Positions 8,204-17,397 of a stretch of 64,000 nucleotides of DNA are shown here, piece by piece; position 1 is the stretch's first letter; the number at the start of each line of letters is the position of its first letter. The position numbers and the translations under genes were made by a program. Origin of the DNA: Burkholderiaceae bacterium. GTDB taxonomy: Bacteria; Pseudomonadota; Gammaproteobacteria; Burkholderiales; Burkholderiaceae_B. Location: contig SCSG01000008.1 of assembly GCA_004322135.1 (NCBI GenBank), positions 248,001-312,000 of the forward strand, in the 5' to 3' direction. Under the pieces are notes generated by a model. That model saw nothing but the letters and a program-made list of their open reading frames with translations. It was not told where the DNA came from and searched no databases.

Positions 8204-9877
8204 TCACGCTGGCGTTCGCAACTTCTGGACCTTGTAATTGCGCATGAGGCCCATTGCCGCGTGCTCCAGCATGTGGCACTGGTAGGCGTAGTTGCCGGTG
8301 AAGTCCGCAAAATGCATGAGTAGCTTCACGCGCTCGTTCGGCATCAAGAGCACGGTATCTTCCCAACCGGCATCGACATAGCCATCGACTACGCCAGCGC
8401 TTTTAGGGCTGTTGTGTCGTTCCAGCACCCGGAACTGCAGGCCGTGCAGGTGGATCGCGTGCGCCATCATCATGTTGTTGACGAACTCCCAGACCTCGGT
8501 CGTGCCAAGCTTTACGATTTCGTCGGGCGCGACCTCATTCATCTGGAAGCTGCGGCCGTTAAAGCCCCACTGCATGTGGCCCATGGTGACCCGGAAGGTC
8601 CGGGGATTGTCGCGATTCACGGCGTCTTCGACCCGCAGCGGCGTGGGTGTGGAAAGACGCTGCGGCAGCTCAAGCATATTGTCTGCCTTATTCGTGACGG
8701 CAACCTTCAGAATCGGAAAGCGTGCGCCATCAGCCAGGGATGAACCATCCATCATGCGGCCCATCATCTGCCCCATCATGCCACCGCCCATCCTATGATT
8801 GCCCATCGCGCTTTCCATCATGCCGGACATGCCATCGAAGGCGAGACTCATGAGCGAGAGCTGTGTGCCCACTTTATCCTTGCTGAAGTCGGCCCACAGC
8901 TCAATGCGCTGGCCGGGAGTGAGCATCACGTAGTCTTTGTGCACGGGGTGTTCGAGCAGGCCGCCACCGGTTGCGATCACCGTGAGGGGGCGGCCATCCT
9001 CCCAGCCGAGTTTATAGGTGCGGGCATTTGACGCGTTGAGCACGCGCAGGCGGTAGACATGGGTGGCGACTTTGAGTGTGGCGTTCGGCTGGCCGTTCAC
9101 CAGAATGCTGTCGCCAAAGAAACCCATCATGCGGGTCATCATGCTACTCATGCCGCCCACCATCATGCCACCTCCCATTTCGGGGGCCTGGGGTGATGAG
9201 CCGTGCGCAGGCGACGCCTCGGGGCCCGTGTCGGCCAGGTAGTGAAGGCGGTTGTTGTCTCCGAAGGTTCGGTCCTGGACAACGAGCGGCAAATCGTATT
9301 CGCCACGCGGTAGCGCCAGCGCCTGTTCTTCTTCGTCACTCACCACAAGCAGGCCCGCGAGTCCGAAGTAGACCTGCTCAGGCGTGTGGCCAGCAGCCAT
9401 CGCGTGATACCAGTAGGTGCCCGCACGGTCGCGCACTTCAAATTCGTAGCGATATCGTCCACCCGGCTTCACTTCATAGCGTGGCAACCCCATCATGTCG
9501 GCTGGCACGTGCAGGCCATGCCAGTTGACGATGCTGGATTGGTCGATGTGATTGATGAAGTCAACGCGAAGCTTCTGCCCACGCCGAACGTGAAGTACGG
9601 GTCCCAGGTAACCACCAGGGGATGAGCCAACGCTCGCCGGATCGCCCTTTATCACACGCATCTGGTAGGACCACACAGGCGTTTCAGGTCCCGAGCGCAG
9701 GGCAAAGCTTCGCGGTTTGGCCGTGAGTTCCACGGCGATATCGGGGTCAAAGACGGCACTTTCCCCTTTCGCGGCAGGGGCCGCTTCAGCCTGCGGCAAG
9801 CCAGCTAGCAGCCCTGCGATACTTGTTCCGGCGTAGCCCAGAAAGGTACGGCGGGTAATGCAATGTTTTGTTGTCAT
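8204..9877 (-). CDS. Multicopper-oxidase-family protein lacking part of the trinuclear copper site
   Basis: 557 residues from the ATG at 9877 (AGAGG five bases upstream). A twin-arginine signal (ITRRTFLGYAGTSIAGLLAG) sends it to the periplasm. Three cupredoxin domains follow, with methionine/glycine-rich loops (about 230-260 and 350-380). The type 1 site is intact: HAIHLHG (about 473-478) and CHMLEH...M (about 534 on). Three trinuclear-cluster ligands are replaced: the first motif is NWH instead of HWH (about 118), the second HAM instead of HSH/HPH (158-160), the last QCH instead of HCH (533-535). It may be an electron carrier or copper-binding protein, not an oxygen-reducing oxidase. First large gene of the copper cluster. 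Confidence 0.85.
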   Translation of the reverse strand: MTTKHCITRRTFLGYAGTSIAGLLAGLPQAEAAPAAKGESAVFDPDIAVELTAKPRSFALRSGPETPVWSYQMRVIKGDPASVGSSPGGYLGPVLHVRRGQKLRVDFINHIDQSSIVNWHGLHVPADMMGLPRYEVKPGGRYRYEFEVRDRAGTYWYHAMAAGHTPEQVYFGLAGLLVVSDEEEQALALPRGEYDLPLVVQDRTFGDNNRLHYLADTGPEASPAHGSSPQAPEMGGGMMVGGMSSMMTRMMGFFGDSILVNGQPNATLKVATHVYRLRVLNASNARTYKLGWEDGRPLTVIATGGGLLEHPVHKDYVMLTPGQRIELWADFSKDKVGTQLSLMSLAFDGMSGMMESAMGNHRMGGGMMGQMMGRMMDGSSLADGARFPILKVAVTNKADNMLELPQRLSTPTPLRVEDAVNRDNPRTFRVTMGHMQWGFNGRSFQMNEVAPDEIVKLGTTEVWEFVNNMMMAHAIHLHGLQFRVLERHNSPKSAGVVDGYVDAGWEDTVLLMPNERVKLLMHFADFTGNYAYQCHMLEHAAMGLMRNYKVQKLRTPA

Positions 9878-9951
9878 AGTGGCCTCTATATCCACACTGT
9901 GGGTCGTCGGATAACGTGAAGAGCCTGAAGGCGCTATTCATTCGTCCCCGA

Positions 9952-10074
9952 TTACCTTTTAAACAGGTACTTGATAAGCGACGCGATCAGGAGAATGAGC
10001 AGGGCAAGTACCAGTAGCCCGAATACCCACATGAATCCCATCATGCCACCGCACGTGAAACTACCGCCCGTCAT
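9952..10074 (-). CDS. 40-residue single-helix membrane protein
   Basis: A short gene with GGAG eight bases before its ATG at 10074. It codes for a methionine/glycine-rich N-terminus (MTGGSFTCGGMMGFMW) followed by one hydrophobic helix (about 16-34) and a basic end (KYLFKR). Small proteins of this pattern occur beside copper-resistance genes; no function is known to me. It lies 75 bases before the oxidase gene in the same direction. Confidence 0.6.
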   Translation of the reverse strand: MTGGSFTCGGMMGFMWVFGLLVLALLILLIASLIKYLFKR

Positions 10075-10107
10075 TGGGATGCTCCAGTTCTGGCCGTTTT
10101 TATCTCG

Positions 10108-10470
10108 TCACACATGATCTTCCCCAGAGGTACACGTTATCGGGAGCGCAGCTCGTGGCGTTTGGCGGAAAGTCTGAACCGGCTGGGCGGATTCAAGAGA
10201 TTGATCTGTTTGGGCGTTGTCGAGGCCCGGTTTGTCTCGCTCAGTGTGCCTCACCATCCCCATGCACAGACCCATCATGAGCGCGCACGGCGCGACGACA
10301 AGAAGGATGGTGAGAAGGCTGGTCATTGTCAGCCGACTCCAGTCTCCTGTGAGGCCCACTGAGATAAGGGCGCCAGCCGCGATACCGATCAGGAATCGAT
10401 GGCGGGCCACCCAGCGCCCTGCCGCATTCGACTGACACGAGTGAGAAAGAGCTGTCAAGAATGTATTCAT
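10108..10470 (-). CDS. Small membrane protein of the copper cluster
   Basis: 120 residues from the ATG at 10470, which has GGAAA upstream; the longer frame to 10572 lacks a site. Two hydrophobic helices (about 25-42 and 48-72); the second contains PCALMMGLCMGM, rich in Cys and Met, a likely metal-binding or metal-sensing stretch. The C-terminal 45 residues are polar and low-complexity. I do not recognise a named family. Co-directional with the 40-residue gene and the oxidase. Confidence 0.55.
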   Translation of the reverse strand: MNTFLTALSHSCQSNAAGRWVARHRFLIGIAAGALISVGLTGDWSRLTMTSLLTILLVVAPCALMMGLCMGMVRHTERDKPGLDNAQTDQSLESAQPVQTFRQTPRAALPITCTSGEDHV

Positions 10471-10636
10471 CACGTGTTTTCCTTTCGAACAAGATAAATG
10501 GAAGTGGTGCCGACTGATGTCGGCCTTCAGCCTTCTCGCGGGCTGCGCCTTTCCATATGGGCAATACCCCAATCAGCTTGTACGCGCGAAGCGTAGGCGG
10601 AGTGCGGGGTTTCCGATTACCTGCTAGAACAGACTG

Positions 10637-11038
10637 TCAGATTTGAAAGCGACAGTCGTAGATGGACAACGGTGGTGAGATGACCCGAGACAGATCCGGG
10701 CGAGTGCGGGCTGGGGGTGCCGCAGTTGGTGCGCTGGCGGAAACAGGAAAAAAACTGACGTGCCACAAGGAGACGGCGAGTAGAGGGCCTTTGACAATGC
10801 GGACAAGCGGCGCGTTACTGGCCGTGCTGGCCTGCGCTGCGCACAGACCCGGCTGCGCGGCGTCAATATGTGTACAGCCTGCACACTCCGTCTGCATACC
10901 AGACATCGCATACCCGGCGTCGCCCGCGAACGTGTCCGTACACCCATACGCTGCCGACGCGAGCTGCATGAACAGCAGGCTCACTGTTGCCATCAGGGCA
11001 ACCAGGAAGCGTCTTGTGCGGCTCGATTTCGTTTTCAT
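10637..11038 (-). CDS. Secreted hypothetical protein at the head of the copper cluster
   Basis: 133 residues with a clear signal peptide (RRFLVALMATVSLLFMQLASAAYG, cleavage near 30). The mature part has Cys pairs (YGCTD, TECAGCTHID, GLC) in its first 45 residues, then a hydrophobic patch (PLLAVSLWHVSFFPV) and a proline-rich tail. Such proteins sit in betaproteobacterial copper islands; the cysteines suggest metal binding, which is inference. It is the first minus-strand gene of the block; the 375 bases upstream (11039-11413) show no supported gene. Confidence 0.6.
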   Translation of the reverse strand: MKTKSSRTRRFLVALMATVSLLFMQLASAAYGCTDTFAGDAGYAMSGMQTECAGCTHIDAAQPGLCAAQASTASNAPLVRIVKGPLLAVSLWHVSFFPVSASAPTAAPPARTRPDLSRVISPPLSIYDCRFQI

Positions 11039-11413
11039 GAGTGCGTGAATAACTGCTTGTGGGTAAAGACTCTTTCAGGCAAACAACTTTGACTACGACA
11101 TCGTCATTATAAACTCTGGAGAATCACTGCGGCCTCTCCTGCCCGATTGATAATACACAGGCTCTCGTAACAGCAGGCCTCACCGCTAAATCATAACTAC
11201 GCAGACCAGATTCCGGATCATGTGAAATACCCGGCTTATTTGACGGGCAGATTCAAGGGTATCGGCGGGCGCGAGCTGCTGGTTATCTACCATCACGGTG
11301 CCGCCATGAGGGAATACGTGCTGCTCAAGCGTTCCGACCCACAGGGCAATGTGCTCTTCGTTGCGAAAGCCCTTCTTGACCTCGGCCCAACTTATATTCC
11401 AAACTTTGCTTTT

Positions 11414-12685
11414 TTATTCCGAAGTTACCCTTCCCGCGTCTTCGGAATGCGTGACCACCTGTACCTCTGAGTGCAGCGTGCGATGTACCGGGCATTTATC
11501 GGCGATTTCCATGAGGCGCGCGCGCTGATCGGCATCGAGCTCACCTTCAATGCGGATCCAGCGCTCAATACGGTCGAGCTTGCCGCTGCGTGTTTCACAC
11601 TCGGCGCAGTCCTTGGCGTAGATTTTTTCATGCTTGAGGCGGACCGCAACATTCGTCAGTGGCCATTCCTTGTGCCGCGCGTACATGCGAATGGTCATGG
11701 CAGTGCAGGCGCCGAGCGCAGCAGTAAGCATCTGGTACGGATTGGGGCCAGCGTCGTCGCCGCCAACGCTTTCCGGCTCGTCACCCACCCAGCTGTGGCG
11801 GCCGGCTGTGATGGCGACGGCGAAGTTACCGGTGCCGCGCTCGGTGACGTAGACGCTGCCATCGGCTTCGACATTTTCGGCGTTGGTGACTGAGGCTTCC
11901 TGGCCGGGCCGTCGATCCGCTTCGGCCTCTGTCAGGTAACGTTCGGCCCAGGCGGCAATGACGCCGGCGGCGTAGCGAGCATCACACTCGCGGGTCAGTA
12001 AATGATCGGCGTTGTCCAGCGAAACAAAGGACTTGGGATGCAGCGCAGCCTGGAAGATACTGGTCGCATTATCGATGCCCACAATCTTGTCGCCCGGCGC
12101 GTGCAAGATCAAAAGCGCACGCCGCAACTTGTGAATACGCTCGGTCTGGCGCTGGCTGTTCAGATCTTCCAGAAAACTGTTTCGCACAATGAATGATTGG
12201 CCGCCTAGCGTGACCGTCGCTTCGCCCTCTTCCTGGATCTGTTGTCTCTGTTCACCAAACTGATTGACTACATGCGCGGGATCAAAGGGTGCGGAGATAG
12301 TGGCCACAGCGGTGGCATCCTCAATGCGGTGGGCGGCTGCCAGCACCGCTGAGCCTCCAAGCGAATGCCCGATCAGCAATTCCGGCGCGCCGTGGTTGGC
12401 CCGTAACCAATCGGCGGCCGCCACCAGGTCGTCGACGTTGGAAGAAAAATTGGTATTGGCAAAATCGCCCTGGCTACCCCCCAACCCGGTGAAGTCGAAT
12501 CGCAGCACGCCGAAACCCGCCTCGACCATGGCCCGGGCGATGTAGACAGCCGCCTTGCTGTTACTGGAGCAGGTGAAACAGTGGGCAAACAACGCCCAAC
12601 CGCGTGGTGTGGTTTCCGGTAGTTCCAAACGGCCAGCCAGCGTCGTATTCCGGCTGCCTATGAATTCAATACGTTGTACGGGCAT
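11414..12685 (-). CDS. Alpha/beta hydrolase - OsmC fusion protein
   Basis: 423 residues from MPVQRIEF at 12685; the frame opens at 12805 but the extra residues lack likeness. Residues 1-255 are an alpha/beta hydrolase (GHSLGG nucleophile elbow near 105, HAPGDK acid region, NADHLL histidine). Residues 275-423 are an OsmC domain with its two cysteines in LGACTAM and DKCPVHR. OsmC proteins reduce organic hydroperoxides; the fused hydrolase may release acyl or thioester substrates. This fusion is a known domain arrangement. Next to a quinone oxidoreductase and a MarR gene, a common oxidative-stress grouping. Confidence 0.9.
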   Translation of the reverse strand: MPVQRIEFIGSRNTTLAGRLELPETTPRGWALFAHCFTCSSNSKAAVYIARAMVEAGFGVLRFDFTGLGGSQGDFANTNFSSNVDDLVAAADWLRANHGAPELLIGHSLGGSAVLAAAHRIEDATAVATISAPFDPAHVVNQFGEQRQQIQEEGEATVTLGGQSFIVRNSFLEDLNSQRQTERIHKLRRALLILHAPGDKIVGIDNATSIFQAALHPKSFVSLDNADHLLTRECDARYAAGVIAAWAERYLTEAEADRRPGQEASVTNAENVEADGSVYVTERGTGNFAVAITAGRHSWVGDEPESVGGDDAGPNPYQMLTAALGACTAMTIRMYARHKEWPLTNVAVRLKHEKIYAKDCAECETRSGKLDRIERWIRIEGELDADQRARLMEIADKCPVHRTLHSEVQVVTHSEDAGRVTSE

Positions 12686-12807
12686 TATCAGACTCCACAT
12701 TATTGCGCCCAATTTATCGGGCAATATGTTTCTCCTGAATAGCATTGTGCACCATACGTGCACGCGTTCAGGCTGGATAACCTGAAGGAAGCAGTGCAAG
12801 GTCAACT

Positions 12808-13794
12808 TTAGACAATCAGTACTATTTTTCCAAACTGCTGATTGGATTCAAGGTATTGATGCGCTTCAATGACGTCGGCAAGCGAAAACGTCCTATCGAC
12901 GTGCGGCTGCAAGGTGCCCGTCTCGATCCCTTGCACAATGAAGCGCTGAGCCCGCGCAAGGACCGCTGCATCTGTGGTCACTTCCGTATAGACATACCCG
13001 CGCAAAGTCAGGCTTTTCTTAAGTGCCAGCTTCAAGGGGTAAGGCGTGCTATCCGGGCTCAAGGCACCATGAATCACGATACGTCCTCCCGCAGCCATTG
13101 CTTCGGCTAATTGAACGACCTGAGGACCGCCGACCGCATCGAAGGCACAGTTCAGCTTTCCGCCCGCTAATTTCTGCAAACGTTCACCCAACGGTTCATC
13201 TTCGGTCGCAATAACTGCGCACGCTCCCGCCGCCAGTAATTCATCGCGATTGGCACTGGTTAAGGTGGTGGCGATGGGGCGAGCGCCAGCCTGTCTGGCG
13301 ATTTGGATCGCGGCTAATCCGACGCTGCTGGAAGCGGCCGAAATCAGTACCCACTCACCAGAGCGCACGCGGCCAGCTTCAATGAGACCACCGTAGGCAG
13401 TGAGATAGGCCATCCACAGCGCCGCTGCCTGGACATTCGATAGATCTTTCGGCCGGCGTAATACATATGCTTCCGGTATCACGATATGGTCGGCATAGAC
13501 GCCATACCTGCTCAGGTCAAAGCCAGGTAAAGTGCCCACCGCATCGCCAACCTGAAAATATTGCGCACCGGGCCCGCAGGCCAGGACTGTGCCTGCCGCC
13601 TCGAAACCCAGTTGTGAAGGCAATGTCGCCTTCTCGAGGTAGCGCCCCGTGCGGAACATGACGTCAGCACGATTCAGGCCGATGGCCTCGACCTTGATTA
13701 GCACCTCGTTGGAGCCGGGCGCGGGGATCTCGCGTTTTTCGATTTGGAGAACTTCAGGCCCACCCAGGCGGTGAAAACGAACGACTCGAGACAT
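12808..13794 (-). CDS. Quinone oxidoreductase-like MDR-family dehydrogenase
   Basis: 328 residues, the family length. N-terminal GroES-like domain and a Rossmann domain with ISAASSSVGLAAIQIARQAG (about 145-165). The structural and catalytic zinc cysteines of true alcohol dehydrogenases are absent, which points to the NADPH:quinone reductase (zeta-crystallin) branch. It lies 122 bases before the hydrolase-OsmC gene and after the truncated marR, in the same direction. Confidence 0.85.
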   Translation of the reverse strand: MSRVVRFHRLGGPEVLQIEKREIPAPGSNEVLIKVEAIGLNRADVMFRTGRYLEKATLPSQLGFEAAGTVLACGPGAQYFQVGDAVGTLPGFDLSRYGVYADHIVIPEAYVLRRPKDLSNVQAAALWMAYLTAYGGLIEAGRVRSGEWVLISAASSSVGLAAIQIARQAGARPIATTLTSANRDELLAAGACAVIATEDEPLGERLQKLAGGKLNCAFDAVGGPQVVQLAEAMAAGGRIVIHGALSPDSTPYPLKLALKKSLTLRGYVYTEVTTDAAVLARAQRFIVQGIETGTLQPHVDRTFSLADVIEAHQYLESNQQFGKIVLIV

Positions 13795-13847
13795 GCTCTA
13801 CCTCTTTTACAGTCAGGCGATATCCCTCAAGTTAGCACTCATCGGGG

Positions 13848-14213
13848 CTATCCGGCCCCAGCATTCGCCATTTGATCAAGATTTGCGATCAGCCGCGTAA
13901 GCAGATCAACAAATTGTGCCTCTTCCGCTTGCGTGAACCCAGTCATTGCTTCGCGGTTTCCTTGGAACAGTGTCACGATTGCCTCGGGCATGCGTTCCTG
14001 CGCCGCCTTGGTAAGCCCGATCCGACTGCTCCGGCCGTCTGCCGGATTGGGTGTCCGCTTGATCAAGCCGTCCCGTTCCATGCGAGCAAGCATTTGCGCC
14101 ATCGGAGGCTGCTCAATCTTGGCAAACCGGGCAAGGTCGCGCTGCGTGCTTGCGCTTCCGTCCTTCAGTGCAACCAGCACAGGTAATTGACCGACGCCAA
14201 AACCCAGGGGCTT
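13848..14213 (-). pseudogene. MarR-family regulator missing its N-terminus
   Basis: The winged-helix core is present (QRDLARFAKIEQPPMAQMLARMERDGLIKRTPNPADGRSSRIGLT), and in-frame text LKPLGFGVGQLPV runs further upstream to about 14213, where an in-frame TGA stops it. The first 20-30 residues (dimer helix) are lost. A GTG at 14180 could start a 110-residue product, but without a normal site. The upstream 100 bases resemble the end of another gene, so a deletion joined the two. It may once have controlled the neighbouring oxidative-stress genes. Confidence 0.55.
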
Positions 14214-14244
14214 AAGCCAGACTCATGGACTGAAGGACAAGACA

Positions 14245-14310
14245 GTGATACACATTTTCCGGATGGATGGCAACAAGGTTGCGCGCTTCGATATTCAGGA
14301 CAAGCCATAA
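14245..14310 (+). pseudogene. Possible SnoaL/NTF2-like C-terminal remnant
   Basis: On the plus strand the frame ending in TAA at 14308-14310 reads VIHIFRMDGNKVARFDIQD, close to the last strands of SnoaL-like proteins (pattern FR-x-(D/E)GK-(I/V)...WD). Nothing upstream continues it, because the truncated marR begins there. The rest of 14311-14449 has no supported gene. Weak, likeness only. Confidence 0.35.
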
Positions 14311-14449
14311 GCATTGAACCCGAATTGCGAATGAGCTACGCCATGGCGCACCCTGCACGGTAAAGACTTCATCCCAGATCAGAAATCGTTTTTGAATGAC
14401 TGTCTCCGGGCCAGAACCGGTTGCTCACGGCAGGCGAGCCGGTTTGAGA

Positions 14450-14701
14450 TTAGTTGCTGTTGATCCAGTCCTGTGTGTCTCGGATGAACCAGGGAAGATA
14501 CAATGTTTCTCCCTCGCCAGCCTGTATGGTCAGGCGCTGACCCGAGGGACCGGCGGTACCATCCGCACCCTGCGACGTGAAAAGTGGCCGGGTTCTATAG
14601 TCCAGGTCCGCCTGCTGCGGCGGATTGGCGGCACAGGCGGAAATCGACGCGCACGCGACCGCAACAAGGACGAACCGCAGTGGTAAGCGAAGAGTCTTCA
14701 T
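14450..14701 (-). CDS. Small lipoprotein of unknown function
   Basis: 83 residues from the ATG at 14701, with AGGAAC upstream. A lipoprotein signal (LRFVLVAVACASISAC, lipobox with Cys near 23) predicts an anchored envelope protein. The mature part (AANPPQQADLDYRTRPLFTS...) has no motif I know. Downstream of it on the plus strand lies acs, transcribed away. Confidence 0.6.
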   Translation of the reverse strand: MKTLRLPLRFVLVAVACASISACAANPPQQADLDYRTRPLFTSQGADGTAGPSGQRLTIQAGEGETLYLPWFIRDTQDWINSN

Positions 14702-14928
14702 GATGTTCTGGTTCCTGCTGGCGGCACAGGCCGAAGTGCCACGCAATCAAGGCCTATACCCTGTACGTTACTCGCAATACAAATTTGTCGTCGGCGCCGA
14801 TAGGTTTGCCACCCACCCCGGCTTGAAATGTCGGGCCTGTTAGAGCATGATAGGCTTTAGCACAGAGTGGCCCCGCGCCGCTGAAAAACCCCATAACTAA
14901 CGATTGAGCCAAGGAGATAATAGTAGCT

Positions 14929-17001
14929 ATGGCAGATAAAACTCAGGCCGGAGACCGCACCGAAGCCAACGAAGCGCAAATCGCCGTGCACTGGAAAGAA
15001 GAACAGTATTTCCAGCCTTCCAAAGCCTTCATCGATCAAGCGAACATGCGGGACCCCAACATCCGCACGCGCTTCGGGGAAGACAATTTCCCCGACTGCT
15101 TCAAAGACTACGCGGACATGCTCACCTGGTCCACGCCCTATGACAAGGTGCTCGACACCAACAACCCGCCCTTCTGGAAGTGGTTTACCGGTGGCAAGCT
15201 CAATGCCTCGTACAACTGCATCGATCGCCACCTGGCGCAGTACCGCAACAAGGCGGCATTCATTTTCGTTGCCGAGCCCGAAGAAGACCCTCCTGTCGTA
15301 CTCACCTACCAGGAGCTCTATATCCGGGTAAATGAAATGGCGGCGCTGCTGCGCGACTTCTGCGGGCTCAAGGCGGGCGACCGCGTCACCTTGCACCTTC
15401 CCATGACGCCCGATCTGCCGATCACCATGCTCGCGTGCGCGCGACTGGGGGTCATCCACTCTCAGGTGTTTGGCGGGTTCTCGGGCCATTCCTGCGGTTC
15501 GCGCATTGAGGACTCGGGCAGCCGCATCCTCATCTCCACCGATGCCTACTGGCGCTCGGGCAAGCTTATCGACCACAAGGTCAACGCCGACATCGCGGTG
15601 CAGACTGCAGAAGAGATGGGCCAGCACGTAGATAAAGTCCTCATCTGGCAGCGCTACCCGGGCAAGTACAGCTCGCCCACACCCATGGTCAAGGGCCGCG
15701 ACTTCTTTGTGAACGACGTCCTCAAGCAGTATGCCGGGAAATACGTCGAACCCGTGCCCATGGATTCCGAAGCGCCACTCTTCCTCATGTACTCCAGCGG
15801 CACCACGGGCAAGCCCAAGGGCTGCCAGCACCGCACTGGCGGATACCTCGCCTATGTCGCGGGCACCTCCAGGTACATCGAAGACATTCACCCCACCGAC
15901 ACCTACTGGTGCATGGCCGACATCGGCTGGATTACCGGGCACTCCTACATTGTGTACGGGCCGCTACTGCTGGCAGCCACCAGCGTCATCTATGAAGGCA
16001 CCCCCACGTATCCCGACGTGCGTCGTCCGTGGCGCATCGCCGAGCGGCTCGGAGTCAACATCTTCCACACTTCGCCCACCGCAGTGCGGGCCCTCAGGCG
16101 GCTCGGGCCCGACGAACCAAGCAAGTGCAATTACCAATTCAAGCACATGACGACCGTTGGCGAACCTATCGAGCCCAGCGCGTGGCGCTGGTACTACGAC
16201 GAAGTGGGCAAGGGCCAGGCCGTAATCGTCGATACGTGGTGGCAAACCGAAAACGGCGGGTTCCTGTGCAGCACCGTGCCCGCACTTGACGCAATGAAAC
16301 CGGGCAGCGCCGGACCGGCCCTGCCCGGCATCTATCCCATCATTTACGACGATGACGGCGAAGAGGTCGCCAAGGGGTCCGGCCGAGCCGGCAACATGTG
16401 CATCCGCAATCCCTGGCCCGGCATCATGCAGACCATCTGGGGCAATGACCAACGGTTTGTCGATACCTACTACAAGCGCTACTGCAAGAATCCGCAAAGC
16501 AAGGACTGGAGGGATTGGCCCTATATGTCGGGCGACGGCGCGATGCAAGCAGAGGATGGGTACTTCCGCATCCTGGGCCGGATCGACGACGTCATCAATG
16601 TCTCGGGACACCGCCTGGGCACAAAAGAGATCGAATCCGCATGCCTGACCGTGCCCGAGGTAGCCGAGGCAGCGGTGGTACCGGTCGTGGATGAGATCAA
16701 GGGACGAGTGCCCGACGTCTACGTAGCGCTCAGCCCGGGCGACTACAAGGCAGAAGAGGTAGCAGCCCGGGTCATCCAGGCGTGTGACGATGCCATCGGC
16801 AAGATTGCGCGACCCAGGCACGTCTATGTCGTGCCGGACATGCCCAAGACCCGCTCCGGCAAAATCATGCGCCGGGTACTGGGCGCAATCTCGAACGGCG
16901 CTGACGTTGGCGACGTCACCACACTGGCCAATGCCAGCGTAGTCGAAGACATCCGCGTCGTGGTGCGTGACCAGAACGCGGGGGGCAAGCCGCAAGGTTG
17001 A
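14929..17001 (+). CDS. acs: Acetyl-CoA synthetase
   Basis: Activates acetate to acetyl-CoA through acetyl-AMP. 690 residues, slightly longer than the usual 650. Seen: AMP-binding P-loop YSSGTTGKPKG (about 290), DTWWQTENGG (about 430), the hinge region GRIDDVINVSGHRLG (about 545) and the C-terminal PKTRSGKIMRR, whose lysine is the acetylation-controlled catalytic residue. AAGGAG precedes the ATG at a rather long spacing. A small gene follows with one base between. Confidence 0.92.
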   Translation: MADKTQAGDRTEANEAQIAVHWKEEQYFQPSKAFIDQANMRDPNIRTRFGEDNFPDCFKDYADMLTWSTPYDKVLDTNNPPFWKWFTGGKLNASYNCIDRHLAQYRNKAAFIFVAEPEEDPPVVLTYQELYIRVNEMAALLRDFCGLKAGDRVTLHLPMTPDLPITMLACARLGVIHSQVFGGFSGHSCGSRIEDSGSRILISTDAYWRSGKLIDHKVNADIAVQTAEEMGQHVDKVLIWQRYPGKYSSPTPMVKGRDFFVNDVLKQYAGKYVEPVPMDSEAPLFLMYSSGTTGKPKGCQHRTGGYLAYVAGTSRYIEDIHPTDTYWCMADIGWITGHSYIVYGPLLLAATSVIYEGTPTYPDVRRPWRIAERLGVNIFHTSPTAVRALRRLGPDEPSKCNYQFKHMTTVGEPIEPSAWRWYYDEVGKGQAVIVDTWWQTENGGFLCSTVPALDAMKPGSAGPALPGIYPIIYDDDGEEVAKGSGRAGNMCIRNPWPGIMQTIWGNDQRFVDTYYKRYCKNPQSKDWRDWPYMSGDGAMQAEDGYFRILGRIDDVINVSGHRLGTKEIESACLTVPEVAEAAVVPVVDEIKGRVPDVYVALSPGDYKAEEVAARVIQACDDAIGKIARPRHVYVVPDMPKTRSGKIMRRVLGAISNGADVGDVTTLANASVVEDIRVVVRDQNAGGKPQG

Positions 17002-17002
17002 T

Positions 17003-17272
17003 ATGTCGTCCGAGAAAGCTCCGCGCGCAGAACACCCGACAACGCAAGACGCCCTGCACGGCACCGCCAAGGCGGTGCAGGCGGCGTGCCTGCGCGCAGC
17101 ACAAGAGGGCTATGAACGAGCCGGGCTCAGCGGCCTGTGCGAAGAAGGGCGCTGGGAGATGGCGCTCGATTCAATCCAGTCGCTGGACATCAACGCCATC
17201 CTGCGCAAACTCCAGAAAGAATCCGAAAACGAGCCGAATTCGGATAGCGCACATCACCCGGCCTCTTCCTGA
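17003..17272 (+). CDS. Small soluble protein linked to acs
   Basis: 89 residues; the ATG at 17003 follows the acs stop by one base, so the genes are co-translated. The product is alpha-helical and charged (QDALHGTAKAVQAACLRAAQEGYERAGLSGLCEEGRWEMALDSIQSLDI) with an acidic, serine-rich tail and no membrane segment. This looks like a conserved companion, but I know no function. Confidence 0.6.
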   Translation: MSSEKAPRAEHPTTQDALHGTAKAVQAACLRAAQEGYERAGLSGLCEEGRWEMALDSIQSLDINAILRKLQKESENEPNSDSAHHPASS

Positions 17273-17397
17273 AGCCCCATCCCGCGACGGGTACCGCCCA
17301 CCGCTGCCCCGCGATCGCCGCGGCAAGCCCGAACGCCGTACCGTAAAGACCGCGCGGGCAGCATATAATCTGGGCTAATTCACCAACAGGAGCAGAT

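Noticed and set aside
11222-11470. Plus-strand 82-residue ORF from a GTG
   Set aside because: No Shine-Dalgarno site, no family likeness, and its end runs antisense into the hydrolase-OsmC gene.
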